From the NCBI GenBank assembly GCA_911728455.2, contig OU452219.1:3408320-3472319 (forward strand): DNA of 64,000 nucleotides, given 5' to 3'. A model generated the notes under the pieces. It had not been told where the DNA came from and searched no databases. It saw only the letters and a program-made list of their open reading frames with translations. Source of the stretch: Marthasterias glacialis. Lineage: Eukaryota > Echinodermata > Asteroidea > Forcipulatida > Asteriidae. How positions within the stretch are numbered: position 1 is the stretch's first letter; each line of letters begins with the position of its first letter. The position numbers and the translations under genes were made by a program. Of this stretch, positions 35,739-48,200 are shown in pieces.

Positions 35739-35908
35739 TTCGTGGCACGCAAAGTTCATGTCCATGTGTTCATGTACATTGTACAACGTGTATCCATGGA
35801 GGTAGAATACTGAATCGCCTTTCTCATTGCAAGAGATACCCGGCGGCTATTTGTTTTCGACGAGCTTTTTGTAATAATTATAACACAGTCACTAAGCCCT
35901 TTTATATA

Positions 35909-36345
35909 GGCCGATTGGGCGACCCAAGTCACGTGACCTGTAGTGGGTATTAATGAATATAAAACAAACACGACGTCCTCCATAGGAAAGGGCGGTACGG
36001 TACATAATGATTGTTACATTTTGTTTATTTGATCAAGGCTTTTCTTTCTCGAAATCTGTGAAAAATATTCCAGAGTTTGTACCAGAGACCTTCGAGTGAC
36101 TGAATAAAGCCAGTAAGGACAGAGACAGCCCAGAAGTCTGGGAAATTCTGCAAGGAACGTATATTCACGATGTGGTAGTACGACAGATCGTTTGGGCCAG
36201 ACGACAGCGATCACACACTTTTACACAAGAATTTCAGAGTTTTGAAGCTGAAATCATCTAAAGAAAAGGCTTTCCAAAATTGTGTGATTCCTTTGTCTAT
36301 TTGAAATTCCGCAAGACTAGGTAATGCTCACTTTTCCAAATTGTT
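35909..36345 (-). mobile_element. GACCGATTGCGC-ended repeat, inverted partial copy
   Basis: Starts GGCCGATTGGGCGACCC and continues with CGAAATCTGTGAAAAATATT, GTTTGGGCCAGACGAC and AAGGCTTTCCAAAATTGTG. These all match the reverse complement of the element at 44938-46358. It lacks the inner insertion seen there, so it serves as an empty-site reference. Confidence 0.65.
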
Positions 36346-36890
36346 TCTATTCTAGATGCTCTGTGGTGCAATCTGAGGCGATTCCAGGCTACTTCCCCCT
36401 CGATTTTTAGCAACATTTTTGTAAGTGACACGAGAATTCTATTTGATTGGTTCACCTTTGCGGTCTCATAAAGTTTCTTATGACACATTTCCATATCGCA
36501 AAATAGGGGAGCTATCTGGACTTTTTCTGCAGGCTGCTGATTGGTTGCTTGGGGCACAAACATCTTCTACTAAAGACTACTTCGTTCACTTTTAACTTCA
36601 GTAATTTTGTGGGCTCAAACAAATTTAATGATGCGACTGGTTAAAAAAACACTCCCATACATAATAATGGTATACGGCCTAGCCCTGGAGGCATTCACTA
36701 TCCGTATGGGGGAAATATGGGGTTTTTTTCCAAAAATGGAGAAAAACAGTCACAAACGCCCTCTAGTGGCGATTTTTGGAAATGTTTTGACGTCAACATT
36801 TTAAGCAGAACTCGGTGAAAAAAACAACTGTAGCAAGTTTCATGAAAATTTGTCGTACACTTTGGGAGAATACGGAGGGGCACTATGTGT

Positions 36891-37022
36891 CCCCCCCCCC
36901 CCCACACACACACACACCCTGTCCCCGTTCGTTCCCAAAAAGCCCTGTTTTAATAGGGTTACCCCCCCCCCCTATAAATGCCCCCCCCCCCCCCCACACA
37001 CACACACACACACACACACACC
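36891..37022. repeat. Poly-C and (CA)n low-complexity tract
   Basis: Runs of 10-15 C alternate with CACACA blocks. Such a tract can form i-motif or G-quadruplex structures and is prone to sequencing error. Open frames over it are spurious. Confidence 0.9.
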
Positions 37023-37695
37023 TGCCAATGCATACCGGTATACTCACACATATTCCTCACTAGTAGGATGGCCACGCATGGTATAAAACTTCCCCGTAAA
37101 TAATTTTGCCTGAAATGTTATATGGTTTTTGAACAGGTACAAAGTGAGTCCGAAATATTTTTTTTGAAACAGTGGACAGTGGGAGGGGGTCACTATTTTC
37201 TCTTGACCCTGATGACGTATTGATCTTAAATTTACAAAGGTTTGTTATTTTGTGAATAATAAATTCTAAATTAATAGGCGATAAAAAGGAAGGAATTCAA
37301 TTTCAATGTTACGCCTTTGTTTCACGACTGAGGGAACCGCGGTAATAATATTGACGAAAGCTACGATGAAGGCCAGGATTGACAAAATATGAATGTCAAA
37401 TTCTACAATTGCCGAAATGCAATTATTGACGTCAATACTTACGTGATATCGTGACGGGCGTAGATCCTGCTGGCCGTGTGGAGATAAACCCGCCACATTG
37501 CGACATAGAATCAACCCCTGCCCTCTCACTGAGGTTTTCCACGAAATGAAAACAAAACCAGCAGGCCCGGTAATATCTCAATGCGCCATTGTGGACACTT
37601 CGTGTATAATTCAAATGTAAATTAAACGAGATAAACTTACTGTACTTTAAAAACGGGTTTAATAAGTAAAAACAATTCCCCAGGCAGCACGCCAA

Positions 37696-37803
37696 TGGGA
37701 GACTTCTGAGGACACTAGGTGGCAGCAGACTTACCAGGTTCTTTATGTCTGTGGGTAAATCCCACAGACATAATAATACCACCTAGTATTCCCAAAGTCT
37801 CCC
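37696..37803. mobile_element. Short foldback MITE with CTCF-like motif
   Basis: TGGGAGACTTCTGAGGACAC and GAATACTAGGTGGT-type arms (right arm ACCACCTAGTATTCCCAAAG then TCTCCC) are inverted. CACTAGGTGGCAGCAGAC fits the core of the CTCF consensus. The centre is a perfect hairpin, TATGTCTGTGGG, loop, CCCACAGACATA. Second member of the family at 8247-8420. Confidence 0.72.
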
Positions 37804-38399
37804 GTCGATTATCACTTGAACGGATGCGTACTGTAGCTTTTAATAAGTGTTTCCCGGTCAATTTCAGAAAAAAAAAAAAATTTCTTTATCGCGCATGTTA
37901 CCCTATGGATCATTCCAACTCGGGGGCTTCTTTTAGAGCTATACCATTGTATTCAGTTTCGTTTTCGTGCACACATGACTTCGTTCTTCTCATTCAGGTT
38001 CATTTTTGTCATTCTATTTCATTTATAAGATATTCAAGGATACCTTTTCACCATTCACCAGTTGAGTTTCTACTTCCTGTTTACAGTTGATGCCATTCAA
38101 TGATTCCGGTGCCTCTTGCCGTTGCCTCAGGCGAAATTGCCTAGAATTTGAATGATCTGAATGCTTAACTGTTGAAATTGAATAACTCCTTTATCTGTTG
38201 AATGCTGATGCAATGGAGCATTCGATTACCAGACGAAAACTAATGATCCGGGTGTTTGAAATTGACGGGAAAACCTAGTATATTATTTATTAGTAATATA
38301 TATTGTTTGTACATTCTTTAAGTTTCGAATGCGTTGACGTAAATAAAGGGAAAAAAGCATTTACGCGAATTTACAAGTTTATGGTTCTACTGAAAACCT

Positions 38400-38760
38400 T
38401 ACTTAGTCAATTTTTACAAAAGCAAATAGTCAAAAATGGGTAAAGAATTAGTCTTTAAAAGAATGGCTAATTCATTATATCACAAACACTATAGTTGAAG
38501 ACATGTTGACTAATATTAAAACAAGATGACAAATTAACTTTTATTTGCAAAGACTAATGTACTTTTTTGAAACTAACTTTGTGTTCTGACTAATTGATAA
38601 AGTGTTGATTGACTAATGCAATAAGTCTTTTTATTTTGAATTTACCAAATGAAGTCAGCATTCGTCCCATAGTCGGATGACTAATTTTTTTTTTAAGACT
38701 AATACCTATTTTGAAATCAGTAGTGATTAGTCAAATTACTAAATATTTGCAGGAACCCTT
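38400..38760. repeat. Cluster of GACTAAT / ATTAGTC heptamers
   Basis: GACTAAT or its complement recurs about ten times at 15-70 base spacing within AT-rich DNA downstream of the SLC46 gene stop. No longer period is visible, so it may be a degenerate satellite or a binding-site cluster. Confidence 0.5.
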
Positions 38761-39286
38761 GTTTTAACGTCGCTCCCCTTTAAATATTATCGAAGAAAAA
38801 GTCTTGAAAGAATTATATTTTCAACATTAATGAACTATACTTTTTGCCTAACACCGCTCCAATTTTTTCAACGATTAACAAAAAAATCAATTCCTTATTT
38901 AACAGCTGGGGAAATCTGAAACAATCCTTTTTACACCATCGATTCTCTTCAGCATAAGGGAGTGAATACAAGTAGTACAACAGCCTATACAGTTTTTGTC
39001 GTTAAACATTCGCGTGCCTTTTCAGTCTGTTCTTGCTGTGTTCGTGTAAACTATAGGTGATGGCTCGGCAGCTCGAATAAAACATGAAAGAACTCGTGGA
39101 CTCGTTATGTTCCAACCTAGAAAGTGTTGAATGGTTCTACATGATTGCAGATAGTGGGAACCTGTTTAATTCTATAGGACCAAGCATGGCACCCCGGTAA
39201 GAGTAAAGATGGCGGCTGGATGACGTCAATGCGTAAAGTCTCTGAGAATGCAGAATTCGCACGGAACATTTGGCCTTCCATCCGGG

Positions 39287-42200
39287 TTACTTTGGTTCGG
39301 CTGGGAATAACCAAGAGTGGTCGTCGTACTCTTCATCATCTCCATCGCTGATCAGTTTCCGTTTACTAACACTATAATCGTCTGTCATTTAAAAAAAAAA
39401 GAGTTTTGACATAGATAATTTCCCCCAGTTTTGCATGCTAGTCTAGTTAGTGACAAACTAGCCAGACAAGGGCCTAATTTCATAAAGCCTGCAAGAACAA
39501 AAACTTGCTTAAACACAGAAAATCTTGCTCAGCAGACACAGGCTTACCAGCCGAAATTCCATAAAGTTTACACTACACTGCAACTTGTGCCCCAGTCATT
39601 CTTTGCTCAGCAAAAACATGTGCCAAGCAGTATTTTTTGTTAACAGCTTTATGACACTGGGCCCATGCAGCATGCACCTCATTCCACGGCTTACGCGCGC
39701 GTCTTGAGTATTAATTGCGAAGTTGTATCTAGGTTGCGTGAGGCCGGGACAAGTTCATTTTGCAGCCATGTTGGGTTAAGCCATGTATAGACCTTTCCAT
39801 TGCAAACTACGCTGGTTGGCATGGACGGCCAAATGTAGCAAAACATTCAAGTCTTGTTGACAGACGTTGTGACTAAATTCAACATTTTTGCAACTTTCTA
39901 TGTAAAGAAAGTACATCCCATTATTGGTTGGTTTGTTTCCAACAAATTTTGAACAATGTTTGAATATTTGTGTAACATTTTTGCAAACTGTGATTATCTG
40001 TTTTTGCTTTGCATTGACGGCTCCCCGTAGTTTTTCTTGGTTGGCAAAAACTCGGGCTGTGACGTTGCAAAAGAAAGGTCTATAAACTCAACCTGGCCAC
40101 CATGGGCAGCGCGCCATATCAATACCTTTCGTCTCTAACCAAAAAAAGGCACGGCGAGCTCAATACCCCTGGGAACGCGGTTGGTACAAACTCAATGGCT
40201 GGCGCGTCGTCATTCCATCGTCTGTTTGTTGTGCACGCAGTATAAGAAAAAGGTCTCAGGTGACGTCACGTGAAACCTCTCTATTGGGTTCGTAAGTGAC
40301 TGCGTCATACGCGCGCGCATTGACGGCACGCGCACACGTTTGGCTACTTCTGGCTCCAAAACCAGAAAAATTCACTGTGTAATCCAATGGGATCCGAACC
40401 TCTATTTCGCGTTCTTGACAATCTTGGTGCAATTCTGTCATAGAATTGGTAGCCAGTGGCAAGATGTCGATCACTTGGATAACATATGCGAATATGAGTA
40501 CTTATGATATGCGATTTCTCGTGTAATTCTTTCAAGAAAATTTGGGTAATGCACTTTCGTGTACAAACTAATTTTTGTTGGAGCCACTCTTGTGAAAGGG
40601 GGCGTGGCCTATGCTGCCGTGACGTCACATTTACGAACCGGATTGACACCTTGCCATACGTCACACGCAGCGACTGTGCCTCGCTCACCATTTTGAAAGT
40701 CAAAAGGAATGCACGTAAACGCCGCGTCGCCTAATAACATGCGCACTATACACTGTCTAACAACACACGGATACATTGACTTCCAAAATGGCGCAACCAA
40801 GACTATTGCGATGATGACGTCAGGTGAAATGGGTCAATGTGGCAGACCTCCCGTCTTGCTAAAAGAGATGTGACGTCAGTGAGAAGGTTCAATATAGAAA
40901 GAAGTTTTGATGAATTCCTAAACGTAGCCTACTATTTTTTCTATCAGTTTCATTTGAATGTAGAATTAAAATACGGTACTTACCCTTCTTATCAACATCA
41001 CCACTTAAACACCACATGTACCTATAAGTATAAGATAGTGTGCGAATAGCATAGAGCCATAAGTAATTATAATAATAATAAAAATAAACAGTTTATTTAT
41101 TGATGGTAGCCATGTCACCTCGAGGATGATTTTCAATGGGCCATCTATGTGAACCAGAAACACCGGGGTAAACCCCTACTCTTCCATGATACGTGTTCTG
41201 GGTTCTTTTACGTGCACTACCAATCCTAGTACACGGGACCTACGGCTTAATGTCCCATCCGAAGGACAATTATGGTAAAGTATCTTGCTCAAGGACACAA
41301 GTGCCGCGACCAGGTTTCGAACCCACACTCTGCTGCCAGTTGTCTTTCGATACAACAGTTATATTTTCTCACTCTTGAGTAAAATTACCCACATAGTTTA
41401 TTGACTATTAGAATTATCATATTTCCTCTCCCAAAGATACATACACCAAGTGTTTCTATTAATATAAATGCATTTTACTCAAAGGAATTGCTGTCACCTT
41501 TTTATGTTTGTCAGTTTGGTATAAAATTATCGTAGTGCTTTGTGACCATTATACATACACCCATCACCGTTTCCTCGGAGAGACTGGCATTTCCAAACAA
41601 TTATTGTAAAACTAAAGATACAAAATGGACGGGTATTCGACACGAAGAGACGGGCATGTCAGAGTGATTATGTCATGCCCGCCTATGTGAAAACGCATAC
41701 TATACTGTGCGCAAGGTCTACAGGGAATCAACAACGTGTACATGTCGACAGCCCTGGAAAGGCCTGCTACTTCAATGCGCATTGCTCATTGACTTGTTTA
41801 AGCGTCATGAACCTTTACCATCCCAGTATACACCCATGCATAGTCATGTCTGCTCCTGGACGAGGAGAAGCAATTATGCTATTAAGCTTATCATCAAAAC
41901 ACACATCACCAGATCCATAAGGTACTCTCTAAATGAAAACAGTGAAAATTTCACTCTCTCGCCCGAGTGGCGTCAGTTTGGCTCTTTTTTGAGAGTGAAA
42001 CACACTTTGCATCAATCTTTTGGGGAAACTGGAGCGAACTTCACTCTAATTCAAGTTGAAAATACCCGTCTTTCACTCTGTTGTCAGCCATTTGGCTCTT
42101 TGTAAGAGTGGTATGGCCGTCAAAACGAGTGGTTTTTTTTCACTCGTTTAAAATTAGAGAGTTTCCTGTTTGTTCATCATTGATAATTATACCTACGTTA

Positions 42201-45200
42201 TAATGGACAGCAACATAACGAAGAAGATACCCATTCCCAAAAAGGGTAACCGAGGCCACATTGATAGTGTAGCTTTGTACAACACACGAAACAGGACACG
42301 TCCTCCGACCTGAAATACGGTTTGAATAAGCATCGTGCATGCAAATACAGCTCCTGCAAAGCAATTTCAAAACAATTTGAGTAAAGCTTTCAATCAGCTG
42401 TTTAGTCATAAGCAAGTGATTATTAAGTCTGCTTAGCAGAGTCCCTTTACAACCCGTTATATTATTTATTGTATGGTGATTGGTTTCCTTATTGTTTTAA
42501 TTTTTTGTGCTTGAGCTCACGAAGAGCCTGTTAAAGCTTTAAAAATCAAATCAGCACAGCACAACATAAGTATGCTGATCAGTTTTAGTTACCAACCAAC
42601 AAAAGGCTGTCTTTGCGCCTTCCCTCAGCCCCGAGTTATCCACGCACGGAGTCCGTAAGGACGATACGCTGTCGCACACAAACCGGTACACAGTCAATGC
42701 CCACCATAGAGCTATACATGAAGCTGTATGACGCACACGGATGCAGGGAGTCCGATGATAAACGCGCACACGGACACTGTCCACGCGCAGAGTCCGTCAG
42801 GACCGTCAAGCGCTGCGCATCGTAAAAGGCCATCGGATGTGGATGTACAAGCCATTATTCACAAAGGTCATGTGACGTACAAGCCATTATTCACAAAAGG
42901 CCATGTGATGTACAAGCCATTATTCGCATAAGGCCATGTGATGTACAAGCCATTATTCACAATAGGCCATGTGATACACAAGCCATTATTCACAAAAGGT
43001 CATGTGATGTGGACATTGATTTTCACAAAAGGCCATGATGTCCAAGCAGTTTGTTCACAAAAGGGCATGTAATGTACCGGTACGAGCCATTTATCGCAAT
43101 GAAAACAAGTTTGCGGTAGTTTAGAGCACTCAAAGTTTCATACCAGACAAGGAATACACAAAACCACATTGCAGTAATTTCCCTGAAAAGGGAGAAAATG
43201 TTGAAACCGAATTTTCTCCAGCTAACGTAAATAATTATTGGGATACTTTAATTAACATAGGTCTATACATTAGTAAATAAATACATTCAAAGAATGAGAA
43301 TAACAATGAGCATTCCCCGATGGGCTGCAGTTATTTGCTTCGCCTATTGGTAGGAGAGTATTTTCAAGAGGCCCAGAAGTTTTTCCAAACGAAAATAATT
43401 GAATAAATTATAAACACAGATTTAGGGGCTGTGCACGTACCATATTCGTCATCTTCAACAAACTTGCATTTTATTGAGGATATAAGAAATGAGGGGAATC
43501 CTCCGATACTGCCGACAAGAGTGGCTGAAAAAAGGGAAAACATAAATAGTTGCAATTTCCACTTTGTGCGGTAAAATAGACAAGGTAAATAAAGACGGAT
43601 TCAAAACTTGACAATTCATATAGCACGCAAACAGGATATGTCAACAGCAACATCGGGAGATAACGATAGTTGTTTGCACTGCATGATATTTGTTTTGCAT
43701 TTAAGGCATAACATTCAATAAGCAATATTGAGTATTCCTAACATCTTTTAACAGGGATTTAAGGAACAAACTAGCTTCAGGTGTGTCCATGTAATTGTTA
43801 TGTACGAAATATTATCAGTCTTGCAAAATTGAACAGGTATTTGTTTTAAAAGGAGCGAACATCACTACAGATTAACTGAACTACAGTTATGTTGTTTTTA
43901 AACCTCACATCAGTGACAATTTCAGAATTACCAATCGAATGTAATAGTGTCAACCCTAACAATATTGTCAGTTTGGAGAAAATAATAATAAACCCATTCC
44001 AACATCCACGATGCCCAACCAACTTCATGTTTTTTTTTTCAAAAACTGTATTAAACCCATGAGCTTAAATGTGGACAGTTGTTTGGATTCTTTGCATCTA
44101 ACATTTCTGATGTAGGGTTGAGATAAACTACGGTAACATTTTACAAAGACCCCCCCCCCACCCCCCGCTGTTGGATAATAATAACATACATAGCATCATC
44201 ATGGTAGAAGTCCAGGAGAAGGCAACAACTACAAGAGAAGCTGACGTACACAGTGACGTAGTAATTGCAATAACCATGTCCATCCGAACTGTCCAATGGC
44301 TGATGGACACGAACAGTAACGGCACCCCTGCCAGCAACATGAACGCTCTAGCAACGTCCTTTATACCGAGGTAAGCCAGGAGGGTGGGTGTGGTCCAGCT
44401 CAGTGGGGGTCGACTGGTAGAAAGATTCGTCAAATCCAACTCTCCTGTGTCACGCCAAAAAATATATGAACCAATCATCGTGTTGAAATAGACCTATCCA
44501 TTAAGCCCCGCCCTTGTCGTATTGACTAATCACAGACGCGATTGCGCAACCAAAAGTCCCACAAACACAGTTAGTGCATAGTAGACGGCGCGCGTGCACA
44601 GTGGGCGGGGCTTAAAGTCGCCATGTTTAAATAGGAATTTAAGTGGCGATTTAAGGATTTAAGAATCTGTGGCGCTATAGTTTGATTCATTAGCGACATA
44701 CACCAAGTAGGCACACATTGTTTTACAGGTCAGTGGGATCATGGGATAAATTGATTTTAAATCATGCATTATAAATGTTGTGAATGACAGAGAACAGTCA
44801 TGGACAAACTGCAGTTGCTGGCATCAAATCGTCAGCGACACCACGAGGCAGCAACGCTTACTGTTGATTTTCTCGGTCATTCTCGGCAAACAAGCGGCTA
44901 TTTTACAAGTCGCGTTTCATTTATTTCGCGCAAAATAGACCGATTGCGCAGCCAATTTTTACATGTCATCACGTGACCTGTAGTGGGTACTACGTCATCC
45001 CAGCTGATGGCAAACTACATGCAAATACATGCCGTGCCCGACAGGGTCACACCAAAAGTCGGCTTTTGGTAATAATAACACGGTTGCTAAGCCCTTTTAT
45101 TAAAGTTGTATGTTGTGACATTGGTTTTAATCACATTACTGTTTCATAAACTACAAGTATTCTGCTACAAAAAAGGTTAATTTTGAGTTATGCACTACCG

Positions 45201-48200
45201 GCTTCGGACGACGATGTAGCCACCCGCCTGTGATTTTGTTTGTCATTTATTAAAATCACCGCAAAAAAGTAAAGAACGTTGGAAAAGTGAGCATTTATAC
45301 CTAGCCTTGCTGAATTTAAAATAGACAAAGGGATCACACAGTTTTGGAAAGCCTTTTCTTTGGATGATTTCAGCTTTAATACTGTTAAATTCTTGTGTTG
45401 AAAAGTGTGTGGTCACGGTCGTCTGGCCCAACCGTTCCGTGGTGCAACTATGGTCGTTTACGAAATCACGGCTTGGGCTTGGGCCTCGGCTTGGGCTCAG
45501 CGCCGTAACTGGGGTAAAATTTTAGGGGGCATAAGGGGGTGCACCATTTTTCCTAGGGGGCACTTTTGGCCAATTAAAACTGTAGTTCCCGTTTGTATTT
45601 TTCTTAAAAAAAGACCCTTTTCAGTGTTTTCTGAGGTGTTGACGTAAAACAAAATACATTATGTGTGTAAATCATTCAAAATAGTTCTAAAAACATTGAA
45701 GTCACTACGTAAATGCTTATAAAATGTAACATTTTATTCTGGTAATTTTTAATCTCAAAAGTCCACATTTTAAATGGGGGGGGGGCACCCGGGGGCACGG
45801 ACATCAGTTGGGGGCACGTACCCCCCCCCCACGTGCCCCCACCCCCACCCCCACCCAGTTACGCCACTGCTTGGGCTCCGTCCGCCTGTTTGAATCCCCG
45901 TAAGGAAAGCACACGTTTTCAAAATAACTGACAGAGCTTAAGTCCAAGCCCAAGCCGTGGTTTCGTAAACAGCCTAGTACTACCACAACGTGAACATTAT
46001 ACGTTCCTTGTGGAATTTCAAAAACTTACTGGAACTGTCCTTACTGGCTTTATGCAGCCACTTTTCAACATACTCTGACTGTGTGCCAAATGTCATGCTT
46101 GAAGGCAAAATCCCCCAAAACTGTTGTATGAACGTACATTTATTATGCGGCAGGACTATGTCGACGATGCCTAAAATGCTACATGCTATTCAGGGTACAG
46201 AGAATAGAATATTTTTCACAGATTTCGAGAAAGAAAGCCTCGATCGAACAAAGAAACGCGACAATCTTCTTGTACTGTACCGCACTTTCATATGGGGTGA
46301 GTCATGTTTGTTTACATTATACCCACAGGCTACGCGACGGTGGGTCGCGCAATCGGTCAATTGAAAGCTCCTCAAAACAGTCCTTCAATTTTACTAAATT
46401 TGTATTAAGCAATTAATCTTTTGCTGTCATGCGATTAAAAAAGATAACCATTCAATTTAACAATCAACTCGATCAGCGTTCAAATCCGCAGCAGTTTTTA
46501 CAGAAATATGTAGTTACGCCTCTACTCTAACTAAATTGAATGCGGATTTTGCACTTCTAAAAGAACGACATAAGTTTAATTGAGTGTAATGATACATAAA
46601 TTCGCATACCTCGAAATTGAATGATTGTTTCAAGAAGAGGCAAAAATCGTTTTTGCGTGGTAATGAACAGACTGCTTTGTTTTTAGTTTATTTATTATTA
46701 TTATTAGTCTTTTATGTTTGTTTCCCCCCTAAAATTACCAGAAAACCTAGAGCAAAAACTAGTTTTTATTAGATAACAGCGTCTAAAGTTGAACATTTTT
46801 TAATGGAGGTTACTCGTGCGCACGTGTGGTTCAATATTTTCAAGATGGCTGCCACGGTTGTTTTGATGATGTTCTTTTTTGGGGGGGATAATTATTTATT
46901 AAATTTTTTTGTGGGGATATTTTTTTTTTGGGGGGGGGGTTAAATAATATTAAGCATAAATTAGTCACGTCTGTCTGACGAGATTTTAATTTCGCGCGAA
47001 ATAGAATAATGCGACCGCTTATTTGCAAAACAAAAATGACCCAGAATAGCTGCCGATCTGGTCTGCAAATATTTAGTTTTAGCGCAGAGAATTGAAAGAT
47101 CAAGACTGGACTTTTGAGAGGTTTTCTTCGTAATAAGCCGACATCAAAATATGATATGGGTCTCTGTTTACTTCAATCAGTGTTAGAAGCATGCAGTACC
47201 ATCCAAATTACCACTGATCACATGGGTGTTTAAAGCCCCAGCTCAACATTGGTAAACTGACTGTAAATGCTTCCATTCTTTGCACAAATCAAGTTATTTG
47301 TAATAAAACCAACCTGTGAAAATGTTAGCTCATTTCGTTGTTTCATTTGCGAGAAAACGGTAAAAATGCATTCAGCATTTTTGTACGCATTCCTATAGGC
47401 AGAGTTTTCGTCTCACTGAGACGAAAACTAATGTTGGACCTTATTTAGTTTATTATTTAAAGGCAAAGTATACCTTTGGTTTTTTGAACCGTAAGTTTGC
47501 CTTAATGCTATATAATTGTAGATATAAACCATAAAACTAACCTGTGTAAATTTCGTTTCAAAAGGTGGCAGCGTTTTTGAGATATTACCAAAAATCTGGA
47601 GCGGTTGTGTTCACGCAGAAGAAGTATCTGTCATTGGAATACACATTCTGAGAAGCGTTACGGCCATAACGCTTCTCAGATTCAAATTTTTGGGTGATAA
47701 CAAGTGATATATTTCTCCATAACTGCAGTACTTCGAAGTGAAACGTTTCTCAAAATGCATTATACTATCCAAAGCTGCTGTACTTCATACCAAGTAAGTT
47801 TTTATTGCCAAAAATTTTCAGAGTCATTACCAAACGTATGCAATGCCTTTAAAAACAAAATAACACTTCAGGCAACATTATTTCAAGGAAAGTTTTCTAT
47901 ACCATCATTGTCTTTATACCATGTAAGGTATACGTAAATCTGTCAACACTTATGTTTTTCTTCTTACCAAATGTTGAGCTGGCAGGGCTTTAACGTTTGT
48001 TTGGCAAGGGCATAACATGCCAATTCTATATAACAGCTCAAGATAACGAAATATTTTTCAACGTGATACTCCATCAGAACTGGTAAGCATTTCACAAAAA
48101 CTGACGCAAAACGGACTTATTCTAAAGAACAGCTCCCAATACAAACTTTGAGACAGATGCAAGAACTTTGCGAAGTTTTGATATGGCTTTCCTTCCTGCA

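Noticed and set aside
36815-37086. Pro/His/Thr-rich frames
   Set aside because: They arise from poly-C and CA tracts.
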